Shown: positions 12,268-21,428 of the stretch, piece by piece
Layout: the number at the start of each line of letters is the position of its first letter
Position numbering within the stretch: position 1 is the first letter of the stretch
Source of the DNA: Amycolatopsis sp. A133
Lineage (GTDB): Bacteria > Actinomycetota > Actinomycetes > Mycobacteriales > Pseudonocardiaceae
Reading direction: 5' to 3'
Length of the DNA stretch: 54,574 nucleotides
Assembly: GCF_031082405.1 (NCBI RefSeq)
Contig: NZ_JAVHJU010000010.1
Span: 1-54,574 of the forward strand
Translations under genes and position numbers: made by a program
Notes under the pieces: generated by a model
Seen by the model: only the letters and a program-made list of their open reading frames with translations
What the model was told of the DNA's origin: nothing
The model's database searches: none

Positions 12268-13169
12268 GCGGTGAGCTGGGCGATCTCCGCGCGCAGCTCC
12301 TCGATCACCTGGGCCACCGCCGGGCGCTGGAGGGCGCCCGTGCGGCAGACCGCCTCCACCAGCCGGGCCGCCCGGATGCCGGCCAGCGGCCGCCCGACCA
12401 GCCCGCTGCCGCGGTAGGTGTCCATCGTGTACCGCGGCAGCAGCGCGATGCCGTGGCCCGCGGCGACCAGCCGCTCGGTGATCCGGAAGTCGTTGATCCG
12501 CTGCACCACGACCGGCCGCACGCCGGTGCGGATGGTGAGCGAGCGCAGCACGTCGTCCACCGGGAAGCCGAAGTCGACGCTGATCCAGCGTTCGTCCGCC
12601 AGTTCCGACAGCTCGACGCGGCGCTGGTCCGCCAGCCGGTGCCCGGCCGGCAGCGCGACGTCGAGCGGTTCCCGCAGCAGCGGCACCACCTCGACGCGGC
12701 TCGAATCGAACTCCGGTGCGTGCTCGTCGCGGTGCGCCACGACGATGTCGTAGTCCGCGACCAGGCCCGGCACCTCCGGTGGTGTCATGTCGACGTCCCG
12801 GACGTCAACCTCCAGGCCGTCGTACCCGGCGACGCGGGTCAGCAGCCCCGGCAGCAGCATCAGGCCGGCCGACTGGAAGATCGCGATCCGCACCCGCCCG
12901 CGGGGCGCACTGCGGTAGGTGTCCAGTTCGGACTCGGCCCGCTCGAGCGCGGCGAGCACCTCGTCGGCGCGGGCGACCAGCGCGCGGCCCGCGTCGGTCA
13001 GCCGGAGGCCCCGGCCCGCCGGTTCGGTGAGCGGCAGGCCGACCTCTCCCTGCAGCGCGCGCAGCTGCTGCGAGACCGCCGACGGCGTGCAGTGCAGTGC
13101 CCGCGCGGCCGCCGTCACGCTCCCGCGGTCGGCGAATTCCCGCAGGGTGCGCAGCCGGCCCAGATCCAC
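12261..13169 (-). CDS. LysR-family transcriptional regulator
   Basis: The 302-residue product has the N-terminal HTH of LysR proteins (about residues 1-60: GSVTAAARALHCTPSAVSQQLRALQ) and a periplasmic-binding-like effector domain. The GTG at 13169 gives the usual VDLGRLRTLREF start; a longer in-frame start would add 21 residues. It lies 25 bp after the stop of an EamA transporter on the same strand, so it is probably in an operon with it and may control it. Confidence 0.92.
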   Translation of the reverse strand: MDLGRLRTLREFADRGSVTAAARALHCTPSAVSQQLRALQGEVGLPLTEPAGRGLRLTDAGRALVARADEVLAALERAESELDTYRSAPRGRVRIAIFQSAGLMLLPGLLTRVAGYDGLEVDVRDVDMTPPEVPGLVADYDIVVAHRDEHAPEFDSSRVEVVPLLREPLDVALPAGHRLADQRRVELSELADERWISVDFGFPVDDVLRSLTIRTGVRPVVVQRINDFRITERLVAAGHGIALLPRYTMDTYRGSGLVGRPLAGIRAARLVEAVCRTGALQRPAVAQVIEELRAEIAQLTAS

Positions 13170-13194
13170 GGGCCCCAGCGTAGTTGAAGCGTGG

Positions 13195-14139
13195 CTACAC
13201 AGTGGCCGCGGCTTCGGTGGCCACGGCTTCACGGTCGTGGCGCATCCGCACGATCGTGCCGGCGCTGACCAGCGCCACGATCCCGGCCACGCAGCCGAGC
13301 GTGAGCACGGACGGCGTGAGGCGGTGGTCGGCGAGCTGCATCAGGAAGGCGAACAGCGGCGAAAGCGTCAGCAGGATCGACGCGGTGATCGGCTCGGTCC
13401 GCTTGATCCCGACCTGGAGCAGGTAGAGCGGCAGCGCGACGCCGAGCGCGGCGATCAGCGCCGACGGCCCCAGCGCCACCCCGACACCCGGTGCGTCGTC
13501 GATCGCGACGAGCACCCACGTCATCGCCAGGATGAGGAAGAACCGCACGGCGAGCACCCGCCGCGGCGGCAGTTCGGCGTCGCTCAGCCGCTTGGAGTAG
13601 ATCACGTTCGCCACCGAGCCGACGCCGGTGACGAGCACGAGCGCCACCCCGGCGAGCGTCTCGCCGGGCGTCCGGTCGAGCCCGCTGTGACCGGTGAACG
13701 AGCCCCAGACCAGCAGCCCGATCAGCACGCCGATGCCGACCGCCACCCACGCCTCGCCGCGCAGGATCGCGGTGCCCTTGCGCAGCAACGGGTTCAGCAC
13801 CAAGGTCAGCACGGGGCCGAGCGCGATGCCGACGACGTTGACCACGGCCGGTTCGAGGTACTGCAGCGCGTACAGCATCGACAGCCAGGTCGCGGCGGTC
13901 GTCACGTTGACCATCACGACGTCGCCGCGCAGCTCCCGCAGCGGGCGGAACGTCACGGCGACGCCGTCCCGCAGCAGCGCGAACACCAGGAAGGCCACCG
14001 CGGCGAAGGTGAACGACAGCGCGGCGACCGTCGCCGGGCGCAGCTGTTCCAGCTGGTTGCCGGCGAAGACGTCGAGGGCCGCGGTCAGCGCCGCGAACCC
14101 GGTCAGCGGCAGTACGCCTCGCAGCATCGGCTTCCCCAT
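13195..14139 (-). CDS. EamA/DMT-family membrane transporter
   Basis: The product of about 314 residues has roughly ten hydrophobic helices in two EamA repeats, for example LTGFAALTAALDVFAG at the start and ITASILLTLSPLFAFLMQL in the second repeat, where the conserved P and E/L positions resemble drug/metabolite exporters. The substrate is unknown. ATG 14139 was chosen; ATG 14127 is an alternative that removes four residues. The gene precedes the LysR gene and is divergent from a second EamA gene. Confidence 0.85.
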   Translation of the reverse strand: MGKPMLRGVLPLTGFAALTAALDVFAGNQLEQLRPATVAALSFTFAAVAFLVFALLRDGVAVTFRPLRELRGDVVMVNVTTAATWLSMLYALQYLEPAVVNVVGIALGPVLTLVLNPLLRKGTAILRGEAWVAVGIGVLIGLLVWGSFTGHSGLDRTPGETLAGVALVLVTGVGSVANVIYSKRLSDAELPPRRVLAVRFFLILAMTWVLVAIDDAPGVGVALGPSALIAALGVALPLYLLQVGIKRTEPITASILLTLSPLFAFLMQLADHRLTPSVLTLGCVAGIVALVSAGTIVRMRHDREAVATEAAATV

Positions 14140-14304
14140 TCGTCGGCAACGCCGCCCATCGTCACCGGATCGGACAACCCGGGCAATACGCGCGGGCGGG
14201 GTGAGCAACGCCCGAGACGCCGGAATGATCTGTGAAGCGAAGCTACATGGTCGGTGCAGATATTCTCGCTGGTCCTTCACGGTCGCCCTTGACACAGTGG
14301 AGGC

Positions 14305-15201
14305 ATGCCCGCCCGTGATCGCCTGCTCGCCGTGCTCGTCGCCGTCCTCTGGGGCCTGAACTTCCTCGCCATCCACGCCACGCTCGGCCAGTTCCCGCCG
14401 GTGTTCGCGGGCGCGCTGCGGTTCGCCGTGATCGCCGTTCCGACGATCCTGTTCGTGCCGTGGCCCAGGGTGCAGGTGCGGCACCTGCTCGGCTACGGCC
14501 TCGGCTTCGGCACCGGGCAGTTCGCGTTCCTCTTCATCGCGATGGACACCGGGATGCCGACCGGGCTCGCGTCGCTGGTGCTGCAGGCGTCGGCGCCGTT
14601 CACGGTGCTCCTCGGCACCGTCTTCCTGCGCGAACGCGTCACCCCGTACCAGCTGGCCGGTATCGCGCTGGCCGTCGCGGGGATGGTCGCGATCGCGTGG
14701 CAGCGGTCCGGGCACGCCGCGCTGCTGCCGATGATCCTGACGCTGCTGGCCGCGCTGAGCTGGGCGTTCGGCAACCTGAGCACGCGCAAGGCCGAGCCGG
14801 ACAACCCGCTGCACTTCACGCTGTGGATGTCGGTGGTGCCCCCGCTGCCGATGTTCGCGCTCTCGCTGATCATGGAGGGCCCGGCCGCGCAGTGGCGGTC
14901 GCTGACGACGCTCGGCACCCCGACCGGGCTGACCGCGCTCGGCGGGCTGGCCTACGTCGTGCTGATCGGCACCGTCGTCGGGTCGGGCCTGTGGACGACG
15001 CTGATGCGGCGCAACCCGGCCGGCGTCGTCTCGCCGTTCTCGCTGCTGGTGCCGGTGGTCGGGCTGACGGCGTCGTTCCTGCTGCTCGGCGAGCGGCCGA
15101 CCGGGCTGGAGATCGGCGCCGCGGCGGTGGTGATCGGCGGTGTGCTGCTCGGCTCGCTCCGGACCGCGCGCAAACCCGATCCGGAGCTCGTCGCGGTCTA
15201 G
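14305..15201 (+). CDS. EamA-family transporter (amino-acid/metabolite exporter type)
   Basis: The 298-residue product has ten predicted helices and two EamA domains. VLWGLNFLAIHATL is typical of the first helix, and QASAPFTVLLGTVFLRERVTP and PFSLLVPVVGLTASFLLLGE mark the ends of the two repeats. The sequence is of the RhaT/YdcZ-like and cysteine-exporter EamA branch. ATG 14305 follows GTGGAGG. The stop overlaps the convergent DedA gene by 4 bp. The exported substrate is not known. Confidence 0.9.
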   Translation: MPARDRLLAVLVAVLWGLNFLAIHATLGQFPPVFAGALRFAVIAVPTILFVPWPRVQVRHLLGYGLGFGTGQFAFLFIAMDTGMPTGLASLVLQASAPFTVLLGTVFLRERVTPYQLAGIALAVAGMVAIAWQRSGHAALLPMILTLLAALSWAFGNLSTRKAEPDNPLHFTLWMSVVPPLPMFALSLIMEGPAAQWRSLTTLGTPTGLTALGGLAYVVLIGTVVGSGLWTTLMRRNPAGVVSPFSLLVPVVGLTASFLLLGERPTGLEIGAAAVVIGGVLLGSLRTARKPDPELVAV

Positions 15202-15842
15202 GCCGTCGGCTCGGAGACGTCCTGCTTTTCCGCTTCCGCGTGCTGGCGGCCCAGGCGCTTCTTCATGACGAAGAAGACGACGCCGCCGATGATGACCGCG
15301 GCGACCAGGCCGAACTTGGAGAACCGGCCGAGCCACTCTTCGGCGACGACGCCGAGGTAGTAGACCGCCGCGGTGGTGCCGCCCGCCCAGACGATGCCGC
15401 CCGCGGCGTTCGCCAGCAGGAACTTCGGGTAGTGCATGCGCAGCGACCCGGCGAGCGGGCCGGCGAGGATCCGCAGGAACGCGATGAACCGGCCGAGGAA
15501 GACCGCCCACACGCCGCGTTTGTTGAAGATCCGTTCGGCGTTGGCGAGGTGCGTCGGCCCGAAGTGCTTCGGGAATTTCCGGCCCGCCCAGGCGAACAGC
15601 CGTTGCCCGCCGGTTTTTCCGATGAAGTAGCCGATGCTGTCGCCGATGATGGCGCCGGCACTGGCCAGGACCCCGATCCAGAGGGGGTTGACCGCATCGT
15701 GCGTCGAAGCCAGCAGAGCCGCGCTGACCAGCACGATTTCGCCGGGCAGCGGGATGCCGAGGCTCTCGATCATGATCACCGCACCGACGATCAGGTACAC
15801 CGAGAGCGGCGGGATCGCCTCCAGCCATTGGTCGATGTGCAC
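15198..15842 (-). CDS. DedA-family membrane protein
   Basis: The 214-residue product shows the DedA layout: an acidic, proline-bearing first helix region (ESLGIPLPGEIVLV, about 26-39), GDSIGYFIGK, the signature block GRFIAFLRILAGPLAG (about 117-132, in place of FIPGGRT), and C-terminal helices ending in a charged tail. DedA proteins are thought to translocate lipid carriers and help membrane homeostasis. Translation starts at GTG 15842. A broken relative sits at 10345-10957. Confidence 0.92.
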   Translation of the reverse strand: MHIDQWLEAIPPLSVYLIVGAVIMIESLGIPLPGEIVLVSAALLASTHDAVNPLWIGVLASAGAIIGDSIGYFIGKTGGQRLFAWAGRKFPKHFGPTHLANAERIFNKRGVWAVFLGRFIAFLRILAGPLAGSLRMHYPKFLLANAAGGIVWAGGTTAAVYYLGVVAEEWLGRFSKFGLVAAVIIGGVVFFVMKKRLGRQHAEAEKQDVSEPTA

Positions 15843-15972
15843 AGCCGTACCCCCTGGTACCTACGTCCGATTGGTGTTTGCTTTCCGCAGGGTACCGGGG
15901 GCGGTCCGCGCGGGGCGGCCTACTCAGGTATGGCCCGGCGTACGACTTTGGTCAGGCCCTTGCGGCCGTAGC

Positions 15973-16015
15973 CGGAGTTGTCCACAGGGTTCACCCCCAT
16001 GTGGACAACTCCGGT
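15973..16015. repeat. Long palindrome holding two DnaA-box-like sequences
   Basis: Perfect 15-nt arms (CCGGAGTTGTCCACA and complement) around a 13-nt loop. Each arm contains TTGTCCACA, the high-GC form of a DnaA box, in inverted orientation. It sits in a 400-bp gap (15843-16243) with no intact gene, next to an IS remnant. It may be a terminator, IS-associated repeat or DnaA-binding element; the sequence alone does not decide. Confidence 0.5.
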
Positions 16016-16066
16016 GGATGGTTGCCGATCGGACAGTTCTGACGGCCTACGCGGGCATCGCTCCCT

Positions 16067-16200
16067 TACTAAGACCGCAAACGAGCCGAGGGCAAGAACC
16101 ACAACGCCGCCCTGATCTACCTGGCCCGCCGACGCTGCGACGCCTCTACGCGATGCTCCGCAACGGCACCCACTACCGCCAGCTCCTGTCCCCGCCGCGG
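16067..16200 (+). mobile_element. IS110-type transposase C-terminal remnant
   Basis: The stretch reads Y-stop-DRKRAEGKNHNAALIYL and on to RRRCD, then after a 1-nt loss LYAMLRNGTHYRQLL. This matches the well-known end of IS110-family transposases (YDRKRAEGK...LYAMLRDGT). An in-frame TAA (16070-16072) replaces a tyrosine codon and a frameshift lies at about 16142-16143, so this is a dead fragment of the last 50 or so residues. No upstream part or IS end was found. Confidence 0.75.
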
Positions 16201-16243
16201 CTTGACAACCACATAGGGACCCCCAGGGAAGGGCGGGGAGCTG

Positions 16244-16675
16244 TCAGGGCTTCAGGTCCACCGCCGCTCGCAAGGTCTCGTCCATGTAGAACGGCGTCGA
16301 ATCGTGGACGTGGGTGATCCGCCACTCGCCGTTCTCGCGGCGGAAGCACACCGTCGAACGGAACCACAGCTCGAAGCCCGCCGGTGCGCCCTTCGGCGTG
16401 GTCGCCAACCGGTTCAGCGCGTGGCTGTACGCGATGTCGCCGCCGATCGTGATCTCCAGATCCCGGATCTCGTACTCGATCGGCCCCTCGAACGACTCGA
16501 ACCACGCCCGGCGCGCCTCGACGTCGATGACCTCCGAACCGCGGTGTGCCAGCGGGGGCGCCAACGTGAACGCGACCACGTCCGAGACGTAGTGCGAGCC
16601 CAACGTCTCCGCGTCACGGGCCGCCATCGCCACTTCACGCGCCGCCATCAACTCGCGGATCTGCTGCTCACTCAT
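16244..16675 (-). CDS. SnoaL-like / NTF2-fold protein
   Basis: The 143-residue product has the NTF2-like cone-fold pattern: an N-terminal helix (IRELMAAREVAMAARDAETLGSHY interrupted by the usual loop), the strand SDVVAFTLAPPLAHRG, and terminal strands WFRSTVCFRR and WRITHVHDSTPF. Such proteins serve as small hydrolases/isomerases, or as accessory domains to ECF sigma factors. It is divergent from the DGPF/ECF42 pair and may be a stress partner or simply a neighbour. ATG 16675 is clear. Confidence 0.88.
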   Translation of the reverse strand: MSEQQIRELMAAREVAMAARDAETLGSHYVSDVVAFTLAPPLAHRGSEVIDVEARRAWFESFEGPIEYEIRDLEITIGGDIAYSHALNRLATTPKGAPAGFELWFRSTVCFRRENGEWRITHVHDSTPFYMDETLRAAVDLKP

Positions 16676-16756
16676 GACATTCTCCTCAAAGGTCGGTGCT
16701 TGCACGAGAGACGTAGGCGCCGCCGGGCCGATTTCGACATCCCCGAGGAGGCTTCG

Positions 16757-17128
16757 GTGAAATACGTGGTCCTGATCTACGGCAACCCCGGCTCGCGCAA
16801 GGCGTGGGAGGGCATGAGCGACGCGCAGCGGGCCGCCGGGCTCGCCTACTACCAGCAGCTCAACGACGATCTCGACGCTTCCGGCGAACGGCTCGTCTCC
16901 GAACGGCTCGCCTTCCCGGAACTCACCAAGCGGGTGAGCGTCGGCGACGGCGGGCCGATGACGACCGATGGCCCGTTCGCCGAGGCCAAGGAGTTCCTCG
17001 CCGGCTTCTACCTGCTCGACTGCGAGAGCGAAGACCGCGCCCTCGAGATCGCCGCGAGGATCCCGGAAGCTTCCTTCGGCGTGGTCGAAGTGCGGCCGGT
17101 GATGGGGTTGCACGGGCCGGAGCTGTGA
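16757..17128 (+). CDS. YCII-related DGPF-domain protein
   Basis: The 123-residue product has the DGPF motif (TDGPFAEAKEFLAGFYLL, about 71-88) and an N-terminal MKYVVLIYG strand. GTG 16757 follows AGGAGG by five bases. DGPF proteins are encoded next to ECF42 sigma factors in many actinobacteria (established association). Here the stop overlaps the sigma gene start by GTGA. Their exact biochemical role is not known. Confidence 0.92.
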   Translation: MKYVVLIYGNPGSRKAWEGMSDAQRAAGLAYYQQLNDDLDASGERLVSERLAFPELTKRVSVGDGGPMTTDGPFAEAKEFLAGFYLLDCESEDRALEIAARIPEASFGVVEVRPVMGLHGPEL

Positions 17129-18321
17129 CCGACGTCGAAAGCCTCCTGCGCGAGCTCGCACCCCAGGTCCTCGCGGCGCTGGTCCGGCGCTACGGCGGCT
17201 TCGACACCTGCGAGGACGCCGTCCAGGAGGCGCTGCTGGCGGCCGCGCAGCAATGGCCGGCCGAGGGCATCCCGGATCACCCGAAAGGCTGGCTGATCAC
17301 GGCGGCGTCCCGGCGCCGCATCGAGCAGTGGCGCAGTGAGACGGCCCGGCAGCGGCGTGAGGAGACCGTCGCGCTGGCCGAGCCGCCGGATCGCGAGCCG
17401 GTCACCGGGGTCGACGACACGCTGACGTTGCTGCTGCTCTGCTGCCACCCCGCGCTGACGCGGCCGTCGCAGGTGGCGCTGACGCTGCGCGCCGTCGGCG
17501 GCCTGACCACGGCCGAGATCGCGCGGGCGTTCCTCGTCCCGGAGGCCACGATCGGCCAGCGGATCAGCCGCGCGAAACAGAAGCTGCGCGGCGAACGGCT
17601 CACCGGCGACGAACGCCCGGAGCGACTCGCCGCGGTGCTGCAGGTGCTGTACCTGATCTTCACCGAGGGCCACACGGCCAGCTCGGGTGACGCGCTGAGC
17701 CGCGTCGACCTGACGACAGAGGCGATCCGCCTGGCCCGGGCGCTGTACGCGGAGCTCTCCGACGACGGCGAGGTCACCGGCCTGCTGGCCCTGATGCTCC
17801 TGACCGACGCGCGTCGCCCCGCGCGCGTCGACGAGACCGGGGCACTGGTCCCGCTCGCCGAGCAGGACCGGACCCGCTGGAACCGGGCGTTCATCGACGA
17901 GGGCGTCTCGCTGATCACCAAGGCGCTGGCCACCGCGCCGGTGGGCCCCTACCAGCTGCAGGCGGCGATCGCCGCGGTCCACGACGAAGCCGCGACCGGC
18001 GACGAGACCGACTGGGCGCAGATCCTGACGCTCTACGACCTGCTGCGGGTGGTGGCTCCGGGCCCGATGGTCACCCTGAACCGGGTGGTGGCGTTCACGC
18101 AGGTCCACGGCCCCGAGGCCGGGCTGGCGGAGCTGGGTGAGACGGCGAAGGACCCCGCGCTGGCGAAGCACCACCGGATCAACGCGATCCGGGCGCACCT
18201 GTTGGAGAAGTCCGGCGACGCGGCCGGGGCGCGGGAGGCGTACCTGGCCGCCGCCCGGCGGACGTTGAGCCTGCCGGAACAGGCGTACCTGCAGTCACGG
18301 GCCGCCGGACTCGGGCCCTGA
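17125..18321 (+). CDS. ECF42-group RNA polymerase sigma factor
   Basis: The 398-residue product is much longer than ordinary ECF factors. It has region 2 (about 10-70, with DTCEDAVQEALLAAAQQW and the promoter-melting segment PKGWLITAASRRRIEQW), region 4 (about 115-155, TTAEIARAFLVPEATIGQRI) and a long C-terminal DUF6596-type extension starting near VLQVLYLIFTEGH (about 172). The extension is characteristic of ECF42 factors that lack a classic anti-sigma factor. It is translationally coupled to the DGPF gene. The regulon cannot be read from this window. Confidence 0.93.
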   Translation: MTDVESLLRELAPQVLAALVRRYGGFDTCEDAVQEALLAAAQQWPAEGIPDHPKGWLITAASRRRIEQWRSETARQRREETVALAEPPDREPVTGVDDTLTLLLLCCHPALTRPSQVALTLRAVGGLTTAEIARAFLVPEATIGQRISRAKQKLRGERLTGDERPERLAAVLQVLYLIFTEGHTASSGDALSRVDLTTEAIRLARALYAELSDDGEVTGLLALMLLTDARRPARVDETGALVPLAEQDRTRWNRAFIDEGVSLITKALATAPVGPYQLQAAIAAVHDEAATGDETDWAQILTLYDLLRVVAPGPMVTLNRVVAFTQVHGPEAGLAELGETAKDPALAKHHRINAIRAHLLEKSGDAAGAREAYLAAARRTLSLPEQAYLQSRAAGLGP

Positions 18322-18325
18322 CGGA

Positions 18326-18380
18326 CTTTCACGTGAAAGTGACCTGGAGGGACTACCTCCGGATCACTTTCACGTGAAAG
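18326..18380. terminator. Convergent-gene hairpin with nested CTTTCACGTGAAAG palindromes
   Basis: The element has two copies of CTTTCACGTGAAAG, each self-complementary, at the outer ends of an imperfect 25-nt stem (two mismatches; GACTAC loop). It separates the ECF42 gene from the oppF-like gene and should stop transcription from both sides. The copies can pair with each other or fold on themselves. Confidence 0.65.
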
Positions 18381-18386
18381 CTCGGG

Positions 18387-19499
18387 TCACAGGATTTCGG
18401 CGGAGGTGCCGATGTCCGGCGGGCCCAGGTCGGGGTTGAGCGCCCCGGTCAGTTCCACCAGCTCCGGCTCCACCTCGTGCGGCTGGATGCGCCCGTCGCG
18501 GATGTCCTCCGCGTAGTGGCACGCCACCCGGTGCCCGCCACCGATTTCGCGCAGCTGCGGGCGGTCGGTGTCGCACAGGCTCGCCTGCCGCCACGGGCAG
18601 CGCGTGTGGAAGCGGCAGCCCGACGGCGGGTTCGCCGGCGAAGGCAGGTCACCGGCGAGCAGGATCTGCTCGCGGGTGTCCTCGACCTGCGGGTCCGGCA
18701 CCGGGATGGCCGACAGCAGCGCCCGCGTGTACGGGTGCAGCGGATCCCGGTACAGCGAATCCGCGTCGGTCTCCTCCACCAGCGCACCGAGGTACATCAC
18801 GCCGATGCGGTCGGAGATGTGCCGCACCACCGCGAGGTCGTGCGCGATCACGACGTAGGTCAAGCCGAGCTGGTCCTGCAGGTCCTCCAGCAGGTTCACC
18901 ACCTGGGCCTGCACCGAAACGTCCAATGCGGACACCGGCTCGTCGGCGACGATCAGGTCCGGCTCCACGGCCAGCGCCCGCGCGATGCCGATGCGCTGGC
19001 GCTGCCCGCCCGAGAACTCGTGCGGGTACTTCCGCAACGACGTCTCCGGGAGGCCGACCGCCGACAGCAGCTGACGCAGCCGCCGCTGGGTGGCTTCCTT
19101 GTCCTTGTCGAGGCCGTGCGCGTGCATGCCCTCGACCAGGATCGACTCGACCGACTGCCGCGGGTCCAAACTGGACATCGGGTCCTGGAAGATCATCTGC
19201 ATCCGGCGCCGGGCCTTCCGCAGTTCTTCTCCCTTGAGGGCGGCGACGTCGGTGCCGTCGAACACCACGTGCCCGGAAGTGGGCTCGTTGAGCCGCAGGA
19301 TCGCCCGGCCCAAAGTGGACTTCCCACAGCCGGATTCGCCCACCAGGCCGTAGGTTTCGCCCCGCCGGATGGCCAGGTCGACGCCGTCGACCGCGAACAC
19401 GTGCCCGACCGTCCGGTCGAACACGACGCCGCTCTTGATCGGGAAGTGCACCTTGAGGTCGGTGACCTCGAGCAGCACGTCACCAGCAGGACGGGTCAT
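18387..19499 (-). CDS. Oligopeptide/dipeptide ABC transporter ATP-binding protein (OppF/DppF type)
   Basis: The 370-residue product has Walker [10 protein letters not shown] (about 55-63), the Q-loop in [15 protein letters not shown], signature [15 protein letters not shown], Walker [13 protein letters not shown] and H-loop HDLAVV. The C-terminal oligopeptide-specific part contains CRFHTRCPW and a further cysteine pattern of the iron-sulfur-like oligo_HPY domain. It is the last gene of the operon, overlapping the preceding ATPase gene by ATGA. Confidence 0.95.
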   Translation of the reverse strand: MTRPAGDVLLEVTDLKVHFPIKSGVVFDRTVGHVFAVDGVDLAIRRGETYGLVGESGCGKSTLGRAILRLNEPTSGHVVFDGTDVAALKGEELRKARRRMQMIFQDPMSSLDPRQSVESILVEGMHAHGLDKDKEATQRRLRQLLSAVGLPETSLRKYPHEFSGGQRQRIGIARALAVEPDLIVADEPVSALDVSVQAQVVNLLEDLQDQLGLTYVVIAHDLAVVRHISDRIGVMYLGALVEETDADSLYRDPLHPYTRALLSAIPVPDPQVEDTREQILLAGDLPSPANPPSGCRFHTRCPWRQASLCDTDRPQLREIGGGHRVACHYAEDIRDGRIQPHEVEPELVELTGALNPDLGPPDIGTSAEIL

Positions 19500-20491
19500 C
19501 GGGTTCCTCCTCCCGCGGCGACCGCGGGCCGCACGGGGTTGTGACAGCGCAGCAGCCCAGCGCGGTCGGGCACCAGCTGCGGCTGGACCTCGCGGCAGAC
19601 CGGCAGCGCGTTCGGACAGCGCGGCGCGAAGGCGCACCCGTGGTCCCACGGGATGTTGTCGGAAACCGAACCCCGGATGGGGATCAGCTTCTCGCCGCGG
19701 CCCGCGTCCAGGCGCGGGATCGACGCGAGCAGGCCGTGCGTGTACGGGTGGCGCGGCTCGGCGAACAGCTGGTGCCGCTGCGCCCGCTCCACGATCTTGC
19801 CGCCGTAGAGGACGTTGACCTCGTCGCAGAGCCCGGCGACAACACCGAGGTCGTGCGTGATCATGATCAGCGCGGTGCCGGTGTCCTGCACCAGTTCCCG
19901 CAGCAGCGCGAGGATCTGCGCCTGGATGGTGACGTCGAGCGCGGTCGTCGGCTCGTCGGCGATGAGCAGCCGCGGGCGGCACGCCAGCGCGATCGCGATC
20001 AGCGCGCGCTGCCGCATCCCGCCGGAAAGCTGGTGCGGGTACTCGGAAAGCCGTCGTGACGGGTCCGGGATGCCGACCTTGTCCAGCAGGTCCACCGCTT
20101 CGACGGACGCCGCCTTGCGCGACATCCCGCGGTGGCGCTCCAGCACCTCGGTGATCTGCAGCCCGATCGGGATGACCGGGTTCAACGAGGACAGCGGGTC
20201 CTGGAACACCATGCCGAGGTCGCGGCCGCGGCGGTCGCGCATTTCCCGGTCGGACAGCTTGAGCAGGTCGGTGCCCTCGAAGCGCACCGAGCCGCTGACC
20301 TGGTTGCCGCGCTTGGCGAGCAACCGCATGATCGCCAGGGACGTCACGGACTTGCCGCAGCCGGACTCGCCGACCAGGCCGACCGTCTGGCCCGGTTCGA
20401 CGTCGAAGCTCACGCCGTCCACCGCGGTGAACGACCGCTCGCCACGGCGGACGAAGTCGACCTTGAGATCACGGACTTCAAGGAGTGCCAT
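19496..20491 (-). CDS. Oligopeptide/dipeptide ABC transporter ATP-binding protein (OppD/DppD type)
   Basis: The 331-residue product has Walker [11 protein letters not shown]-loop [12 protein letters not shown], signature [15 protein letters not shown], Walker [13 protein letters not shown] and H-loop ITHDLGVV. The C-terminal oligo_HPY part has [14 protein letters not shown]. It pairs with the next ATPase to energise the two permeases. It starts 7 bp after the permease stop. Confidence 0.95.
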   Translation of the reverse strand: MALLEVRDLKVDFVRRGERSFTAVDGVSFDVEPGQTVGLVGESGCGKSVTSLAIMRLLAKRGNQVSGSVRFEGTDLLKLSDREMRDRRGRDLGMVFQDPLSSLNPVIPIGLQITEVLERHRGMSRKAASVEAVDLLDKVGIPDPSRRLSEYPHQLSGGMRQRALIAIALACRPRLLIADEPTTALDVTIQAQILALLRELVQDTGTALIMITHDLGVVAGLCDEVNVLYGGKIVERAQRHQLFAEPRHPYTHGLLASIPRLDAGRGEKLIPIRGSVSDNIPWDHGCAFAPRCPNALPVCREVQPQLVPDRAGLLRCHNPVRPAVAAGGGTR

Positions 20492-20498
20492 CAGTGCT

Positions 20499-21428
20499 TC
20501 ACCGCCTGTTCTTCGGGTCGAGGGCTTCGCGGAGGGACTCGCCGAGCAGCGTGAACCCGAGCGCGACCACGATGATCGCGATGGCCGGGTAGTACGCGAG
20601 CTCCGGCCGGACGTCGAGGAACTGCCGGGCCCCGCGGCTCAGCATGATGCCCCACTCCGCCCGGTTCGGGTCCGGGTCGCCCAGCCCGAGGAACGACAGC
20701 GCCGCGGCCTCGAGGATCGCGGTGGCGAGGGTCAGCGTCGCCTGCACGATGACCGGGCCCAGCGAGTTCGGCAGCATGTGCCGGAACACGATGGACGTCC
20801 GCTTCACACCCAGCGACGTTGCGGCGAGCACGTGGTCGCTGCCGCGTTGCACCAGCATGGAACCGCGCAGCAGCCGCGCGAAGATCGGCACGCCGATCAT
20901 CGACACGGCCAGGATCACCGTCCACTGGCTGGGCTTCTGGAACAGCGCCGCCACCGAAATGGCCAGCAGCAGCGAAGGCACCGACAGCATGACGTCGACC
21001 AGTCGCATGAGGACGGTGTCGACCCAGCCGCCGAACGCGCCGGCCAGCCCGCCGATGATGACGCCGATCAGCACGCCGATCACCGTGGCCAGCACGCCGA
21101 CCAGCAGCGTCTGCTGGGCGCCGACGAGCATCCGCGAAAGGTAGTCGCGGCCGAAGTCGTCCACGCCGAGCGGGAAACCGGGCTGGGCACCGGGGATGAC
21201 GCCCTGGCCGAGGGAAACCTGGCCCTGCAGGTAGCGCTCGTAGGGGTCCTTCGGCGCGATCAGCGGCGCGAAGATCGCCAGGAGGAGGAACAGCGCGGTG
21301 ATCGCGCCGCCGATGATGGCCACCGGGCTGCGCAGCATCCGCCGCACCGCTTCGCCGCCGAGGCTGTGCCCGCTCGCCGCGGCCAGCTTGTCGATCGGTT
21401 CCTTCTTCTTGTTCAGCAGAGTGTTCAT
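20499..21428 (-). CDS. Peptide ABC transporter permease (OppC/DppC type)
   Basis: The 309-residue product has an N-terminal cytoplasmic segment and OppC_N region, one leading helix (VAIIGGAITALFLLLAIFAP) and a BPD_transp_1 core with the EAA loop (EAAALSFLGLGDPDP). It is 4 bp overlapped with the upstream permease. The order A-B-C-D-F is the standard opp/dpp layout. Confidence 0.95.
   Translation of the reverse strand: MNTLLNKKKEPIDKLAAASGHSLGGEAVRRMLRSPVAIIGGAITALFLLLAIFAPLIAPKDPYERYLQGQVSLGQGVIPGAQPGFPLGVDDFGRDYLSRMLVGAQQTLLVGVLATVIGVLIGVIIGGLAGAFGGWVDTVLMRLVDVMLSVPSLLLAISVAALFQKPSQWTVILAVSMIGVPIFARLLRGSMLVQRGSDHVLAATSLGVKRTSIVFRHMLPNSLGPVIVQATLTLATAILEAAALSFLGLGDPDPNRAEWGIMLSRGARQFLDVRPELAYYPAIAIIVVALGFTLLGESLREALDPKNRR

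Noticed and set aside
15973..16015. Possible replication origin from two DnaA-box-like sequences
   Set aside because: Only two boxes in one palindrome, no dnaA/dnaN/gyr genes nearby and no AT-rich unwinding region.
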